A stretch of 64,000 nucleotides of DNA, taken from the NCBI RefSeq assembly GCF_013488205.1, contig NZ_CP040908.1, positions 1 through 64,000 on the forward strand, in the 5' to 3' direction. This DNA comes from Empedobacter falsenii. Lineage in GTDB: Bacteria; Bacteroidota; Bacteroidia; Flavobacteriales; Weeksellaceae. Below, in pieces: positions 50,187 through 58,349 of the stretch. Position numbers and translations under genes: made by a program. Numbering within the stretch: the first letter of the stretch is position 1; each line of letters begins with the position of its first letter. The notes under the pieces were generated by a model. The model searched no databases, was not told the DNA's origin, and saw nothing but the letters and a program-made list of their open reading frames with translations.

Positions 50187-52334
50187 ATGAAAAAACTGAA
50201 ATTTATTACTTGCTTTACCTTATTTATTTTTGGTACACAATTGTATGCGCAATATGCTGCAGTAAAAGATTTAACCACGAGGCAATTTCCGTGGTTGAAG
50301 AATAAAGTTGTACTCAAAGAGATTTCAAAAGAGAATGATGAAGATGTCTTTGTAATCGAAACGAAAAAAGATAAACTATATATATCAGCATCGTCTACAA
50401 GTGCAGCTTCGCGCGGATTAGATTGGTATGCGAAACATGTGGCACACCAAAGTATTTCGCATATGGGCGATAACAAATCGCAGCTTGCCAAACTTCCGCA
50501 AATTAATCAACCAATTAAAAAGAAATCATTTGTTCCATATCGTTATGCATTAAATTATTGTACGATCAACTATTCGTTTAGCTTTTATACATGGGAAGAA
50601 TGGGAGAAAGAATTGGATTGGATGGCGCTGAATGGTGTCAATATTATGTTAGCGCCAGTTGGGACTGAAAAAGTTTGGTACAACACATTGATCAAAATGG
50701 GTTATTCGGATGAAGAAGCCAAAGCTTTTATTCCAGGTCCTGCGTTTACAGCTTGGTGGTTAATGGGAAATCTTGAAGGCTGGGGCGGTCCTGTGAGCAA
50801 TCAATTAATAGATCAACAAGCAGAATTGCAAAAAAAGATTCTGAAACGAATGAAAGAGTTAGGAATCGAGCCTATTTTACAAGGTTTTTATGGAATGGTT
50901 CCGCACGATTTGAAAACGAAAAAAGGATACGAAGATGCACCAGTTATCGATCAAGGAAATTGGGTGTTCACAGAATTTACGCGTCCAGCTATTTTAGTTC
51001 CTACCACTTCTCATTTCGAGAATGTTGCTAACATTTACTACGATGAGATGAAGAAATTGTATGGAAATGACATCAAATATTTTGGCGGTGAACCTTTTCA
51101 CGAAGGAGGGAAAACAAAAGGAGTTAATGTGCCAGAAGTAGCGCAACACGTGCAACAAACCATGCAAAAGAATTATCCAAATTCGACGTGGGTTTTACAA
51201 GGTTGGCAAAACAATCCTTCGGATGATATTTTAAAAGGTCTTAAAAAAGAGAATACTTTAATCATTGAATTGTTTGGAGAAAATACAGATAATTGGTACA
51301 AAAGAAAAGGATATAACGGTACAAGTTTTATTTGGTCAAATGTGAGTAATTTCGGAGAAAAGAATGGTTTGTACGGAAAATTACAACGTTTTATTGATGA
51401 AGTTTATCGCGCCAAAAACTCTGAATATGGACAATATTTGAAAGGTGTCGGAATTATTCCAGAAGGAATTATCAACAATCCTGTTGCTTACGATTTGATG
51501 TTGGATTTGGCTTGGCAAGATGAAAAACCAAATCTTGACGAATGGCTAAAAAATTATACAATTTATCGATACGGAAAAGAAAATCAAGATATCATAAATG
51601 CTTGGAAAGGTTTTGCACAAACAGTTTATTCAAGTCCAGAAGTTTACCAAGAAGGACCTTCGGAAAGTATTTATTGTGCGCGTCCTTCGTTGAACGTCAA
51701 TCCAGTTTCATCTTGGGGAACACGTAAGAGAAATTACGATATTAAACAATATAAGGAAGCTGTAAAATTATTTGTGAAAGCAGATGAAGAATTCAAAAAT
51801 GTAGAAACGTATCAAACCGATAAAATCGATTTTCTTCGTCAAGTTTGGGCAGATAAAGGTGATGATGCTTATGCGCGAATGGTTGCTGCGATAAATTATC
51901 AAGATAAAGAACGTATCCAAAAAGCTGGAAATAATTTTATCGAAATGGTAAAATTGCAAAATGAATTATTAGGAAATAGTAAATATTTTACGCTGAATCG
52001 TTGGGTAGAAGAAGCTAAAGATTTTGGAAAGAATTTGCCTGATGCTCAAAACGTGATGTACAATGCAAAAGGACAAATTACGTTTTGGGGACCAGATACG
52101 TTGCCGCGTACGACGCTGAGAGATTACGCGCACAAAGAATGGAACGGATTACTTGGTTCGCTTTATTTGGAGCGTTGGAAAGTCTTTGTGGAGAATTCTA
52201 TAAATGGTAAAATCTCAAATCCAGAAGATTTTTATAAAATGGAAGTTGAGTGGTCGAAGAAACAAGATTTGTATCAACCCAAAAAATCAACGCCAGAAGA
52301 ATTTAAAAAGCTTCAAGCTAAAATTTTAGAATAA
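50187..52334 (+). CDS. Alpha-N-acetylglucosaminidase (GH89)
   Basis: The 715-residue exported enzyme follows the human NAGLU/Clostridium GH89 layout: an N-terminal alpha/beta domain with RGLDWYAKHV, a TIM barrel opening YRYALNYCTINYSFSFYTWEEWEKE (only its start is quoted here as YRYALNYCT and YTWEEW), and a helical C-terminal domain. The acid/base and nucleophile glutamates are expected in GGEPFHEGG and in the later EGII..NP region. It removes alpha-linked GlcNAc from glycans such as mucin or heparan fragments. ATG 50187 (MKKLKFITCF, signal ending YAQ) is preferred to TTG 50145 upstream. It stands alone. Confidence 0.92.
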   Translation: MKKLKFITCFTLFIFGTQLYAQYAAVKDLTTRQFPWLKNKVVLKEISKENDEDVFVIETKKDKLYISASSTSAASRGLDWYAKHVAHQSISHMGDNKSQLAKLPQINQPIKKKSFVPYRYALNYCTINYSFSFYTWEEWEKELDWMALNGVNIMLAPVGTEKVWYNTLIKMGYSDEEAKAFIPGPAFTAWWLMGNLEGWGGPVSNQLIDQQAELQKKILKRMKELGIEPILQGFYGMVPHDLKTKKGYEDAPVIDQGNWVFTEFTRPAILVPTTSHFENVANIYYDEMKKLYGNDIKYFGGEPFHEGGKTKGVNVPEVAQHVQQTMQKNYPNSTWVLQGWQNNPSDDILKGLKKENTLIIELFGENTDNWYKRKGYNGTSFIWSNVSNFGEKNGLYGKLQRFIDEVYRAKNSEYGQYLKGVGIIPEGIINNPVAYDLMLDLAWQDEKPNLDEWLKNYTIYRYGKENQDIINAWKGFAQTVYSSPEVYQEGPSESIYCARPSLNVNPVSSWGTRKRNYDIKQYKEAVKLFVKADEEFKNVETYQTDKIDFLRQVWADKGDDAYARMVAAINYQDKERIQKAGNNFIEMVKLQNELLGNSKYFTLNRWVEEAKDFGKNLPDAQNVMYNAKGQITFWGPDTLPRTTLRDYAHKEWNGLLGSLYLERWKVFVENSINGKISNPEDFYKMEVEWSKKQDLYQPKKSTPEEFKKLQAKILE

Positions 52335-52348
52335 TTATAAAGTTGAAA

Positions 52349-52381
52349 TTACCTCGTATTGAAAAATATGAGGTATTTTTA
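52349..52381 (+). terminator. Terminator after the GH89 gene
   Basis: TACCTC(G)TATT-gaaa-AATA(T)GAGGTA with a T run; one mismatch in the stem. Confidence 0.75.
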
Positions 52382-52403
52382 TAATTACTGTAAAATTTCA
52401 CAC

Positions 52404-54605
52404 ATGAAGAAAAATTATTTCAAACCCTTACTTTTAGGAATAAGTTTATTTTCGATTTCGGTTTTTGGTCAACAAGAGAAACCAAAATACGATTATCAAG
52501 AAGCTTTCAAACCATTTTTTTATCAGAATAATGCAACAGAAACTCGTTCAGCGAGTGGAAAACCAGGTCATAATTATTGGCAAAATCGTGCGGATTATAA
52601 TCTGAATGTTAGTTTGAATGAAGAAAAAAATGAAATTTCTGGAACATCTGAAATTACATATACCAACAATAGTTTTGATGATTTAGACTTTTTGTGGTTA
52701 CAATTGGATCAAAATTTATTCAAAAAAGAATCTCGTGGAAGTGCTTTATTACCAATTTCTGGAAGCCGTTATGGCGATTCAACTTCTGAATTTGAAGGAG
52801 GTTATAAAATTAAATCTGTTCAAATCGACGGAAAAGAAGCGAAATACACTGTTTCAGATACGCGTATGCAAATTGATTTGATTAATCATTTGAAAGCGCG
52901 TGGAGGAAAAACAAAAATCAAGATTGAATATTCGTTTGTTTCGCCTAATTATGGAGCAGATAGAATGGGAGTTGAGCCGACTAAAAATGGAAAGATTTTT
53001 ACGATGGCACAATGGTTTCCTCGCATGGCGGTTTACGATGACATCATGGGATGGAATACGTTGCCATATCTAGGTCCAGGAGAATTTTATCTGGAATATG
53101 GAGATATAACAGCTAATATAACGGTTCCTTCATCGCATTATGTAGTTGGTTCGGGAGAATTATTGAATGAAAATGAAGTCTACTCAAAAGAAGAAGTAAA
53201 CCGATGGAACAAAGCAAAATCGAGTGATAAAACCGTTATTATTCGTTCTGCTGATGAGGTAAACAAAGCGACAAAAGTTGCAAAAGGAACAAAAACGTGG
53301 AAATTTAAAATTCAGAATACACGCGATTTTGCTTGGGCTTCATCATCTTCATTTATCTTAGATGCAGCAAAAATTAATCTTCCAAGTGGTCAAAAATCGT
53401 TAGCAATTTCGGCTTATCCAGTAGAAAGTGATGGAAATGATGCTTGGGGAAGATCGACAGAATATACAAAAGCTTCTATTGAACATTACTCAAAACAATG
53501 GTTAGAATATCCTTACCCAGCGGCGACAAATGTGGCAGGAAATGAGGGCGGAATGGAATATCCGGGAATTGTTTTTTGTCATTTGACTTCGAAAGGAGAA
53601 AGTCTTTGGGGAGTTACAGATCACGAATTTGGACATATTTGGTTCCCGATGATTGTTGGTTCTAATGAACGTGTTCATGGTTGGATGGACGAAGGTTTTA
53701 ATACGTTTATCAATGATATTTCGACAAAGAATTTCAACAATGGTGAATATTACAAAAAGCAATCTGCACAACGAATGGCAGGTTATTTATTCAGCGATAA
53801 TCTTGAACCTGTAACGACTCAACCGGATAATATGCGTGAAAGAAATATAGGTGCGTTGTTGTATTATAAGCCGGGAGCGGGAATGAAAGTTTTGCGTGAA
53901 ACAATTTTGGGCGAAGAAAAATTTGATAAAGCATTGCGTCAATACATCAAATATTGGGCATATAAACATCCAACACCAGAAGATTTTTTCCGTACAATGG
54001 AAAATGTTTCAGGAGAGGAATTATCGTGGTTTTGGAGAGGTTGGTTCTTGAATAAATGGACAATTGATCAAGGAATTAACAGCGCAAAATATGTAGATGG
54101 CGATTATAAAAAAGGCTTGATTTTGAAAGTGGAGAACTTTGGACAATTGCCAATGCCAACAACTGTTCAAGTGAATTTTAAAGATGGAACTTCGCAAGAA
54201 GTTAAATTACCGATTGAAGTTTGGAAACGTAATACAGAATGGACTTTCAAAGTGCCTTCAACAAAAGAAGTTTCGACGATTAAATTGGATCCAAATGGAG
54301 CTTTACCAGATATTGATTTGAAGAATAATACATTCAATATGGCGGAGGCAAAACCTGTTGAAAAAATTAATCCAAAAGAATACGAAGGTACATTTACGAA
54401 TAAACAAATCAATGCTGAATTTGTGTTGAAAGCTGAAAACGATAAATTGAATTTAGTTTTTGGTGGACAAACTATTCCGTTAGATTATCAAGGTGATGGT
54501 AAATTTGTGAATGAACAAGGCGGTTTGGAATTGACTTTTGCAAAAGATAAAAAGACATTTTCTGTAGAAGAAGCTGGACAAAAATTCGAGTTTACGAAGA
54601 AGTAA
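52404..54605 (+). CDS. Exported M1 family aminopeptidase
   Basis: The 733-residue precursor begins at ATG 52404 (MKKNYFKPLL, signal to about 22, VFGQ); an upstream in-frame ATG at 52359 would overlap the terminator. The M1 core shows GGMEYPG (exopeptidase motif) and the zinc site HEFGHIWFP with the later WMDEGFN glutamate. The last 100 residues form an extra beta domain (DLKNNTFN..., KFEFTKK) with no type IX secretion signal. It removes N-terminal amino acids outside the cytoplasm and is a single gene. Confidence 0.92.
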   Translation: MKKNYFKPLLLGISLFSISVFGQQEKPKYDYQEAFKPFFYQNNATETRSASGKPGHNYWQNRADYNLNVSLNEEKNEISGTSEITYTNNSFDDLDFLWLQLDQNLFKKESRGSALLPISGSRYGDSTSEFEGGYKIKSVQIDGKEAKYTVSDTRMQIDLINHLKARGGKTKIKIEYSFVSPNYGADRMGVEPTKNGKIFTMAQWFPRMAVYDDIMGWNTLPYLGPGEFYLEYGDITANITVPSSHYVVGSGELLNENEVYSKEEVNRWNKAKSSDKTVIIRSADEVNKATKVAKGTKTWKFKIQNTRDFAWASSSSFILDAAKINLPSGQKSLAISAYPVESDGNDAWGRSTEYTKASIEHYSKQWLEYPYPAATNVAGNEGGMEYPGIVFCHLTSKGESLWGVTDHEFGHIWFPMIVGSNERVHGWMDEGFNTFINDISTKNFNNGEYYKKQSAQRMAGYLFSDNLEPVTTQPDNMRERNIGALLYYKPGAGMKVLRETILGEEKFDKALRQYIKYWAYKHPTPEDFFRTMENVSGEELSWFWRGWFLNKWTIDQGINSAKYVDGDYKKGLILKVENFGQLPMPTTVQVNFKDGTSQEVKLPIEVWKRNTEWTFKVPSTKEVSTIKLDPNGALPDIDLKNNTFNMAEAKPVEKINPKEYEGTFTNKQINAEFVLKAENDKLNLVFGGQTIPLDYQGDGKFVNEQGGLELTFAKDKKTFSVEEAGQKFEFTKK

Positions 54606-54615
54606 ATTTGTTCTA

Positions 54616-54648
54616 AGTTGTCATACTGAACTCATTTCAGCATCTCAT
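54616..54648. repeat. REP-like short palindrome (CTGAAC..TTTCAG type)
   Basis: ACTGAACTCATTTCAGC is an imperfect palindrome in the gap between two convergent genes; related to the 45601-45634 element and to a well-known flavobacterial dispersed sequence. Confidence 0.6.
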
Positions 54649-54676
54649 CAGAAAAGTAAATCACATCAGGAAAATA

Positions 54677-54706
54677 AAAAAACCACTTCGCAAGAAGTGG
54701 TTTTTT
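54677..54706. terminator. Bidirectional terminator between the M1 and DPP IV genes
   Basis: AAACCACTTC and GAAGTGGTTT close around GCAA with flanking A and T runs. Confidence 0.85.
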
Positions 54707-54714
54707 ATTGACTA

Positions 54715-56853
54715 TTATTTTTGAGATGTACCTTCTGGTTTAAGATATAAATCGAAGTAATCTGTAATTTTTTGCATCAAATGAACGCGATCTTTTCCAC
54801 GAACATTATGCTCATGCCCAGGATAAACAAAGTAATCCATTTGAACACTATTTTTCACCGCTTCGCGAATAAAATCAATCGAATGTTGCCAAACAACCAC
54901 ATTATCTTGCGCTCCGTGAATCATTAATAATTTACCTTTTAAGTCTTTTACACGATTAATTAAATTCGTGTTTTTGAAACCTTCAGGATTATCTTGAGGC
55001 GATTCCATGTAACGTTCCGTATACATAATTTCGTATTGCGTCCAATCTAAAACTGGTCCACCAGCAACTCCAACTTTAAAAACGTCAGGTTTACGTAACA
55101 TGAATGATGTTGTCATAAATCCACCATAAGACCAACCATGAATTCCCATACGTTCCGCATCTACGAAAGGTAAAGTTTTCAAGAAATCGACACCTTTCAT
55201 TTGGTCATTCATTTCTGTAGTTGCTACATTTCCGTGAATCGCTTGCTCAAATTTAAGACCTCTATTCGCAGATCCGCGTCCGTCCATTGTAAAGACAACA
55301 TAACCTTTTTCCGCTAAATGATCGTACCAAAGATTTCCTGTTGCAGGAAAACGATTTGTGATTAATTGCGCGTGAGGACCATTGTACAAATAAACGATAA
55401 CTGGATATTTTTTCGAAGAATCAAAGTTTGTAGGATAAATCAATTTTCCATACAAATCTGTTCCATCATCTGCTTTTAATGTTACATTTTCAACTTTCGC
55501 TGTGTTGTAATTTGCCAAAGGATTTTGAGCAGTTAAGATATTTTGTTTGAATTTTCCATTTGCATCCAACACATCAATTTTACGAGGCGTGTTATCATTG
55601 CTCCAATTATCAATTGCATATTCTCCATTCGTTGAAACCGAAACATTGTGCGTTCCTGCATCTGTTGTTATTTTACGCAATTTTCCATTCTCCCAATTCA
55701 CTGTATATAAATGACGATCTTTCGGAGAATCTTTTGTTGTTATAATTAAGAATTCTTTTTTCTTCGCATTTTCGCCAACAAGATCCGTTACAATCCAATC
55801 TCCTTTTGTGATTTGGTTTAATAATTTTCCGTCTGTATTGAAGCGATACAAATGCATAAAACCATCACGTTGCGACCACCAAACAAACTCGTTATTTTTT
55901 CCTGGAATAAAATGTAATTCGTTTTGAGGTTCTACATATTTTGCATCATCTTCTTTGAATAATGTTTTAATCAATTTCCCTGAAGTTGCATCATATTGAT
56001 TCAATTCCATGTGTTTTTGATTACGAGAAAGTAACGCAATATAAATATGTTTTTCATCTGGCGACCACGTAACCGAAGTTAAATAGTGATCGACTTCTGG
56101 ATGAGTTTCTAAGAAAATCGTTTTTTGAGTGGTTGGATTATAAACGCCTAACGTAACGGTATGATTTTTTGTTCCAGCAAATGGATATTTGATGTTTTTA
56201 TTCACTGCAGGTTGCACAGACCAATCGATAATTGGATAATCTGTAACCGCTGTTTGATCCATTCTATAAAACGCAACTAAATTCCCTTTTGGCGAAATGA
56301 AAATTCCTTTGTGAATACCGAATTCATTTTGATGAACCGATTTTCCATTCACAATTTCATATTTTCCGTCTTTTGTAATTTGATGTGTTTTTCCAGCTTT
56401 ATCAACAAAAAATAAATTATTGTCAATAACGTATCCAACTTGATTATTTGTTGCATCAAATTCTACATTTTCTGCATTATCAGGTAATTTCAACCAATCA
56501 TTTTGTTGACCAGCAGTTGTAATTGTTTTGTAACCCGTTTTTGTCGAATAATAGGCTTGCTTATCATTAATCCAATTCAAAGAAGGAATTCTTTTATTCT
56601 CAAATTGAGAACTTCTGAAAATTGTATCAGTTTTAAGAGAAGGAACTTCTTTCTTGATTAAAGCTTCTCCATAAGACGTTTTTACATTTTGCGTGTACGC
56701 ATTTTGATTCGGAATCCATTGAACTTGATTTAGACTTTCGATACGTAAATTCGTCGATAATCCAAGTACAGCATCTTCCATTGTGACATTCTTTTTCTGA
56801 GCTAATAAACTAGCGCTCATTAAAAGTGTACTCAATAAAATTGTTTTTTTCAT
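54715..56853 (-). CDS. Dipeptidyl peptidase IV (S9B), exported
   Basis: The 712-residue precursor has a signal peptide (about 1-18, LLAQ). An eight-bladed propeller (about 40-450) precedes the alpha/beta hydrolase with the nucleophile in GWSYGGFM, the acid in HGAQDNVV and histidine in YPGHEHNVRG. Length and sequence match bacterial DPP IV, which releases X-Pro dipeptides; the well-studied E. meningoseptica enzyme is nearly the same length. The double Glu motif expected in the propeller was not located with certainty. It follows the ArsC-family gene by nine bases. Confidence 0.92.
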   Translation of the reverse strand: MKKTILLSTLLMSASLLAQKKNVTMEDAVLGLSTNLRIESLNQVQWIPNQNAYTQNVKTSYGEALIKKEVPSLKTDTIFRSSQFENKRIPSLNWINDKQAYYSTKTGYKTITTAGQQNDWLKLPDNAENVEFDATNNQVGYVIDNNLFFVDKAGKTHQITKDGKYEIVNGKSVHQNEFGIHKGIFISPKGNLVAFYRMDQTAVTDYPIIDWSVQPAVNKNIKYPFAGTKNHTVTLGVYNPTTQKTIFLETHPEVDHYLTSVTWSPDEKHIYIALLSRNQKHMELNQYDATSGKLIKTLFKEDDAKYVEPQNELHFIPGKNNEFVWWSQRDGFMHLYRFNTDGKLLNQITKGDWIVTDLVGENAKKKEFLIITTKDSPKDRHLYTVNWENGKLRKITTDAGTHNVSVSTNGEYAIDNWSNDNTPRKIDVLDANGKFKQNILTAQNPLANYNTAKVENVTLKADDGTDLYGKLIYPTNFDSSKKYPVIVYLYNGPHAQLITNRFPATGNLWYDHLAEKGYVVFTMDGRGSANRGLKFEQAIHGNVATTEMNDQMKGVDFLKTLPFVDAERMGIHGWSYGGFMTTSFMLRKPDVFKVGVAGGPVLDWTQYEIMYTERYMESPQDNPEGFKNTNLINRVKDLKGKLLMIHGAQDNVVVWQHSIDFIREAVKNSVQMDYFVYPGHEHNVRGKDRVHLMQKITDYFDLYLKPEGTSQK

Positions 56854-56862
56854 GTGTGATTT

Positions 56863-57210
56863 CTATTTCAAATATTGCCCAAGGGCTTCTAAGTTTTTCT
56901 TTTCGTTCCCAATAAAAATTTTGTCTCCGTCTACCACGACAGGACGTTTTAGGAAAGTATAATCTGATAAAATATAATTTTTGATATCATCTTCAGAAAG
57001 CTGTTGATCTTTCAATCCTAATTTTTTGTAATTCTGCGCACGTCTCGAAAATAAAGTTTCGTAACTCCCAGCTAAATTCTTCATTTCTTCTAATTCTTCA
57101 GCCGTTATCGCAGTCGTTTTTATTTCATGCAAATCAAAACCTGTAAAATCAAACTCTTTCATAATACGTTTGCACGTATCGCAAGTTTTCAAAAAAAATA
57201 CTTTTTTCAT
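56863..57210 (-). CDS. ArsC/Spx family protein
   Basis: A 115-residue thioredoxin-fold protein with the CDTC redox pair near the N terminus (KTCDTCKR) and the late RPVVVDGDKIFIG motif of the ArsC/Spx/YffB family. It may be a glutathione- or thiol-dependent reductase or a transcription-related protein; arsenate reduction is not implied, since no ars gene is adjacent. It is first in an operon with the DPP IV gene. Confidence 0.82.
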   Translation of the reverse strand: MKKVFFLKTCDTCKRIMKEFDFTGFDLHEIKTTAITAEELEEMKNLAGSYETLFSRRAQNYKKLGLKDQQLSEDDIKNYILSDYTFLKRPVVVDGDKIFIGNEKKNLEALGQYLK

Positions 57211-57307
57211 TTCTCAAAATCTTTGGTTTTGTAAAGATAAATAAGTTTCATCGTTTTGCAGAATGATAAAGAATTTTGTCAAAATATATTTCAAATCGAT
57301 AAAAAAC

Positions 57308-57315
57308 TATCTTTG
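57308..57315 (+). promoter_or_regulatory. -7 element (TATCTTTG) of the rluF gene, implying a leaderless mRNA
   Basis: TATCTTTG ends five bases before the ATG at 57321 (TTTGCAAGTATG), the same arrangement as at der; no TTG at -33. Confidence 0.5.
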
Positions 57316-57320
57316 CAAGT

Positions 57321-58235
57321 ATGGAAGAAACTAATTTTTTGCGTTTAAACAAATATATTAGCGATAGTGGTTTTTGTTCGCGTCGCGAAGCAGATCAATA
57401 CATCGAAAATCGTTTGGTACAAATTAATGGACGAGTTGCTAAAATTGGGCAATTTGTAGGACCAAATGATGTGGTGACTGTAAAAGGTGTCGAAATAGAA
57501 CCGCGCGAAAAGGAGCATGCGGTTTATATTATGCTCAATAAACCTGTGGGCGTTACGTGTACAACAGATCCTACGGATCCAGATAATATTGTCGATTTTC
57601 TTTCGTTTGGAGAACGAATTTTTCCGATTGGTCGTTTAGATAAAGATTCGCAAGGATTGATTTTATTGACAAGCGATGGCGATATTGTGAATAAGATTTT
57701 ACGTGCAGGAAATAATCACGAAAAAGAATATATCGTAACCGTTGATAAACCAATTACGGATGAATTTTGTGAACGAATGTCGAAAGGTGTTCCGATTCTT
57801 AATCAAGTTACGAAGAAATGTAAGATCGAAAAAATAAGTACAAATGTTTTCAAAATTACATTAATCCAAGGTTTGAATAGACAGATTCGTCGTATGTGCG
57901 AATATTTTGGTTATACTGTCAAAAAATTAGAACGTGTTCGAATTATGAACTTAACGTTGAATGTCGGAATTGGTCAACACCGAGATTTAACAGCAGAAGA
58001 GTTAGCAGAAATCAATCGATTAACGAAAGATTCAGAAAAACACGAGGAAAAGAAACCAGCTTCAAAATCAAAAAAATCATCAACGAAAAAAACAAAAGAA
58101 ATTTCTCCAGATTTTAAAGATTCGAAAGGAAAATCAATCAAAAAGCCAGTAAAAAAATCAACAACTCAAGCGAGAGCTGGGAAAAGTAAACCACCAACAA
58201 ATACCAAAGGAGGGAAATTTGGTAAAAGAAGATAA
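57321..58235 (+). CDS. rluF: 23S rRNA pseudouridine synthase RluF
   Basis: The 304-residue RsuA-family enzyme has an N-terminal S4 RNA-binding domain ([20 protein letters not shown], about 6-26) and the catalytic domain with the nucleophilic aspartate in [10 protein letters not shown], plus the RluF-specific run [17 protein letters not shown] and [16 protein letters not shown]. It makes pseudouridine in the 23S rRNA (and, in E. coli, a tRNA). The last 70 residues are a Lys/Ser-rich, probably disordered tail. It is a single gene with a terminator. Confidence 0.92.
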   Translation: MEETNFLRLNKYISDSGFCSRREADQYIENRLVQINGRVAKIGQFVGPNDVVTVKGVEIEPREKEHAVYIMLNKPVGVTCTTDPTDPDNIVDFLSFGERIFPIGRLDKDSQGLILLTSDGDIVNKILRAGNNHEKEYIVTVDKPITDEFCERMSKGVPILNQVTKKCKIEKISTNVFKITLIQGLNRQIRRMCEYFGYTVKKLERVRIMNLTLNVGIGQHRDLTAEELAEINRLTKDSEKHEEKKPASKSKKSSTKKTKEISPDFKDSKGKSIKKPVKKSTTQARAGKSKPPTNTKGGKFGKRR

Positions 58236-58240
58236 AATCA

Positions 58241-58267
58241 AAAGACGAATATTTTTCGTCTTTTTTT
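58241..58267 (+). terminator. Terminator after rluF
   Basis: AAAGACGAA and TTCGTCTTT form a 9-bp stem followed by T. Confidence 0.8.
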
Positions 58268-58349
58268 ATACATTTTGGTCAAAGCTAACTTCTATCATAT
58301 CACTTTGTCAAAGATTCAATATCTTTATAAAGTAAAATCTTAAAAACAC

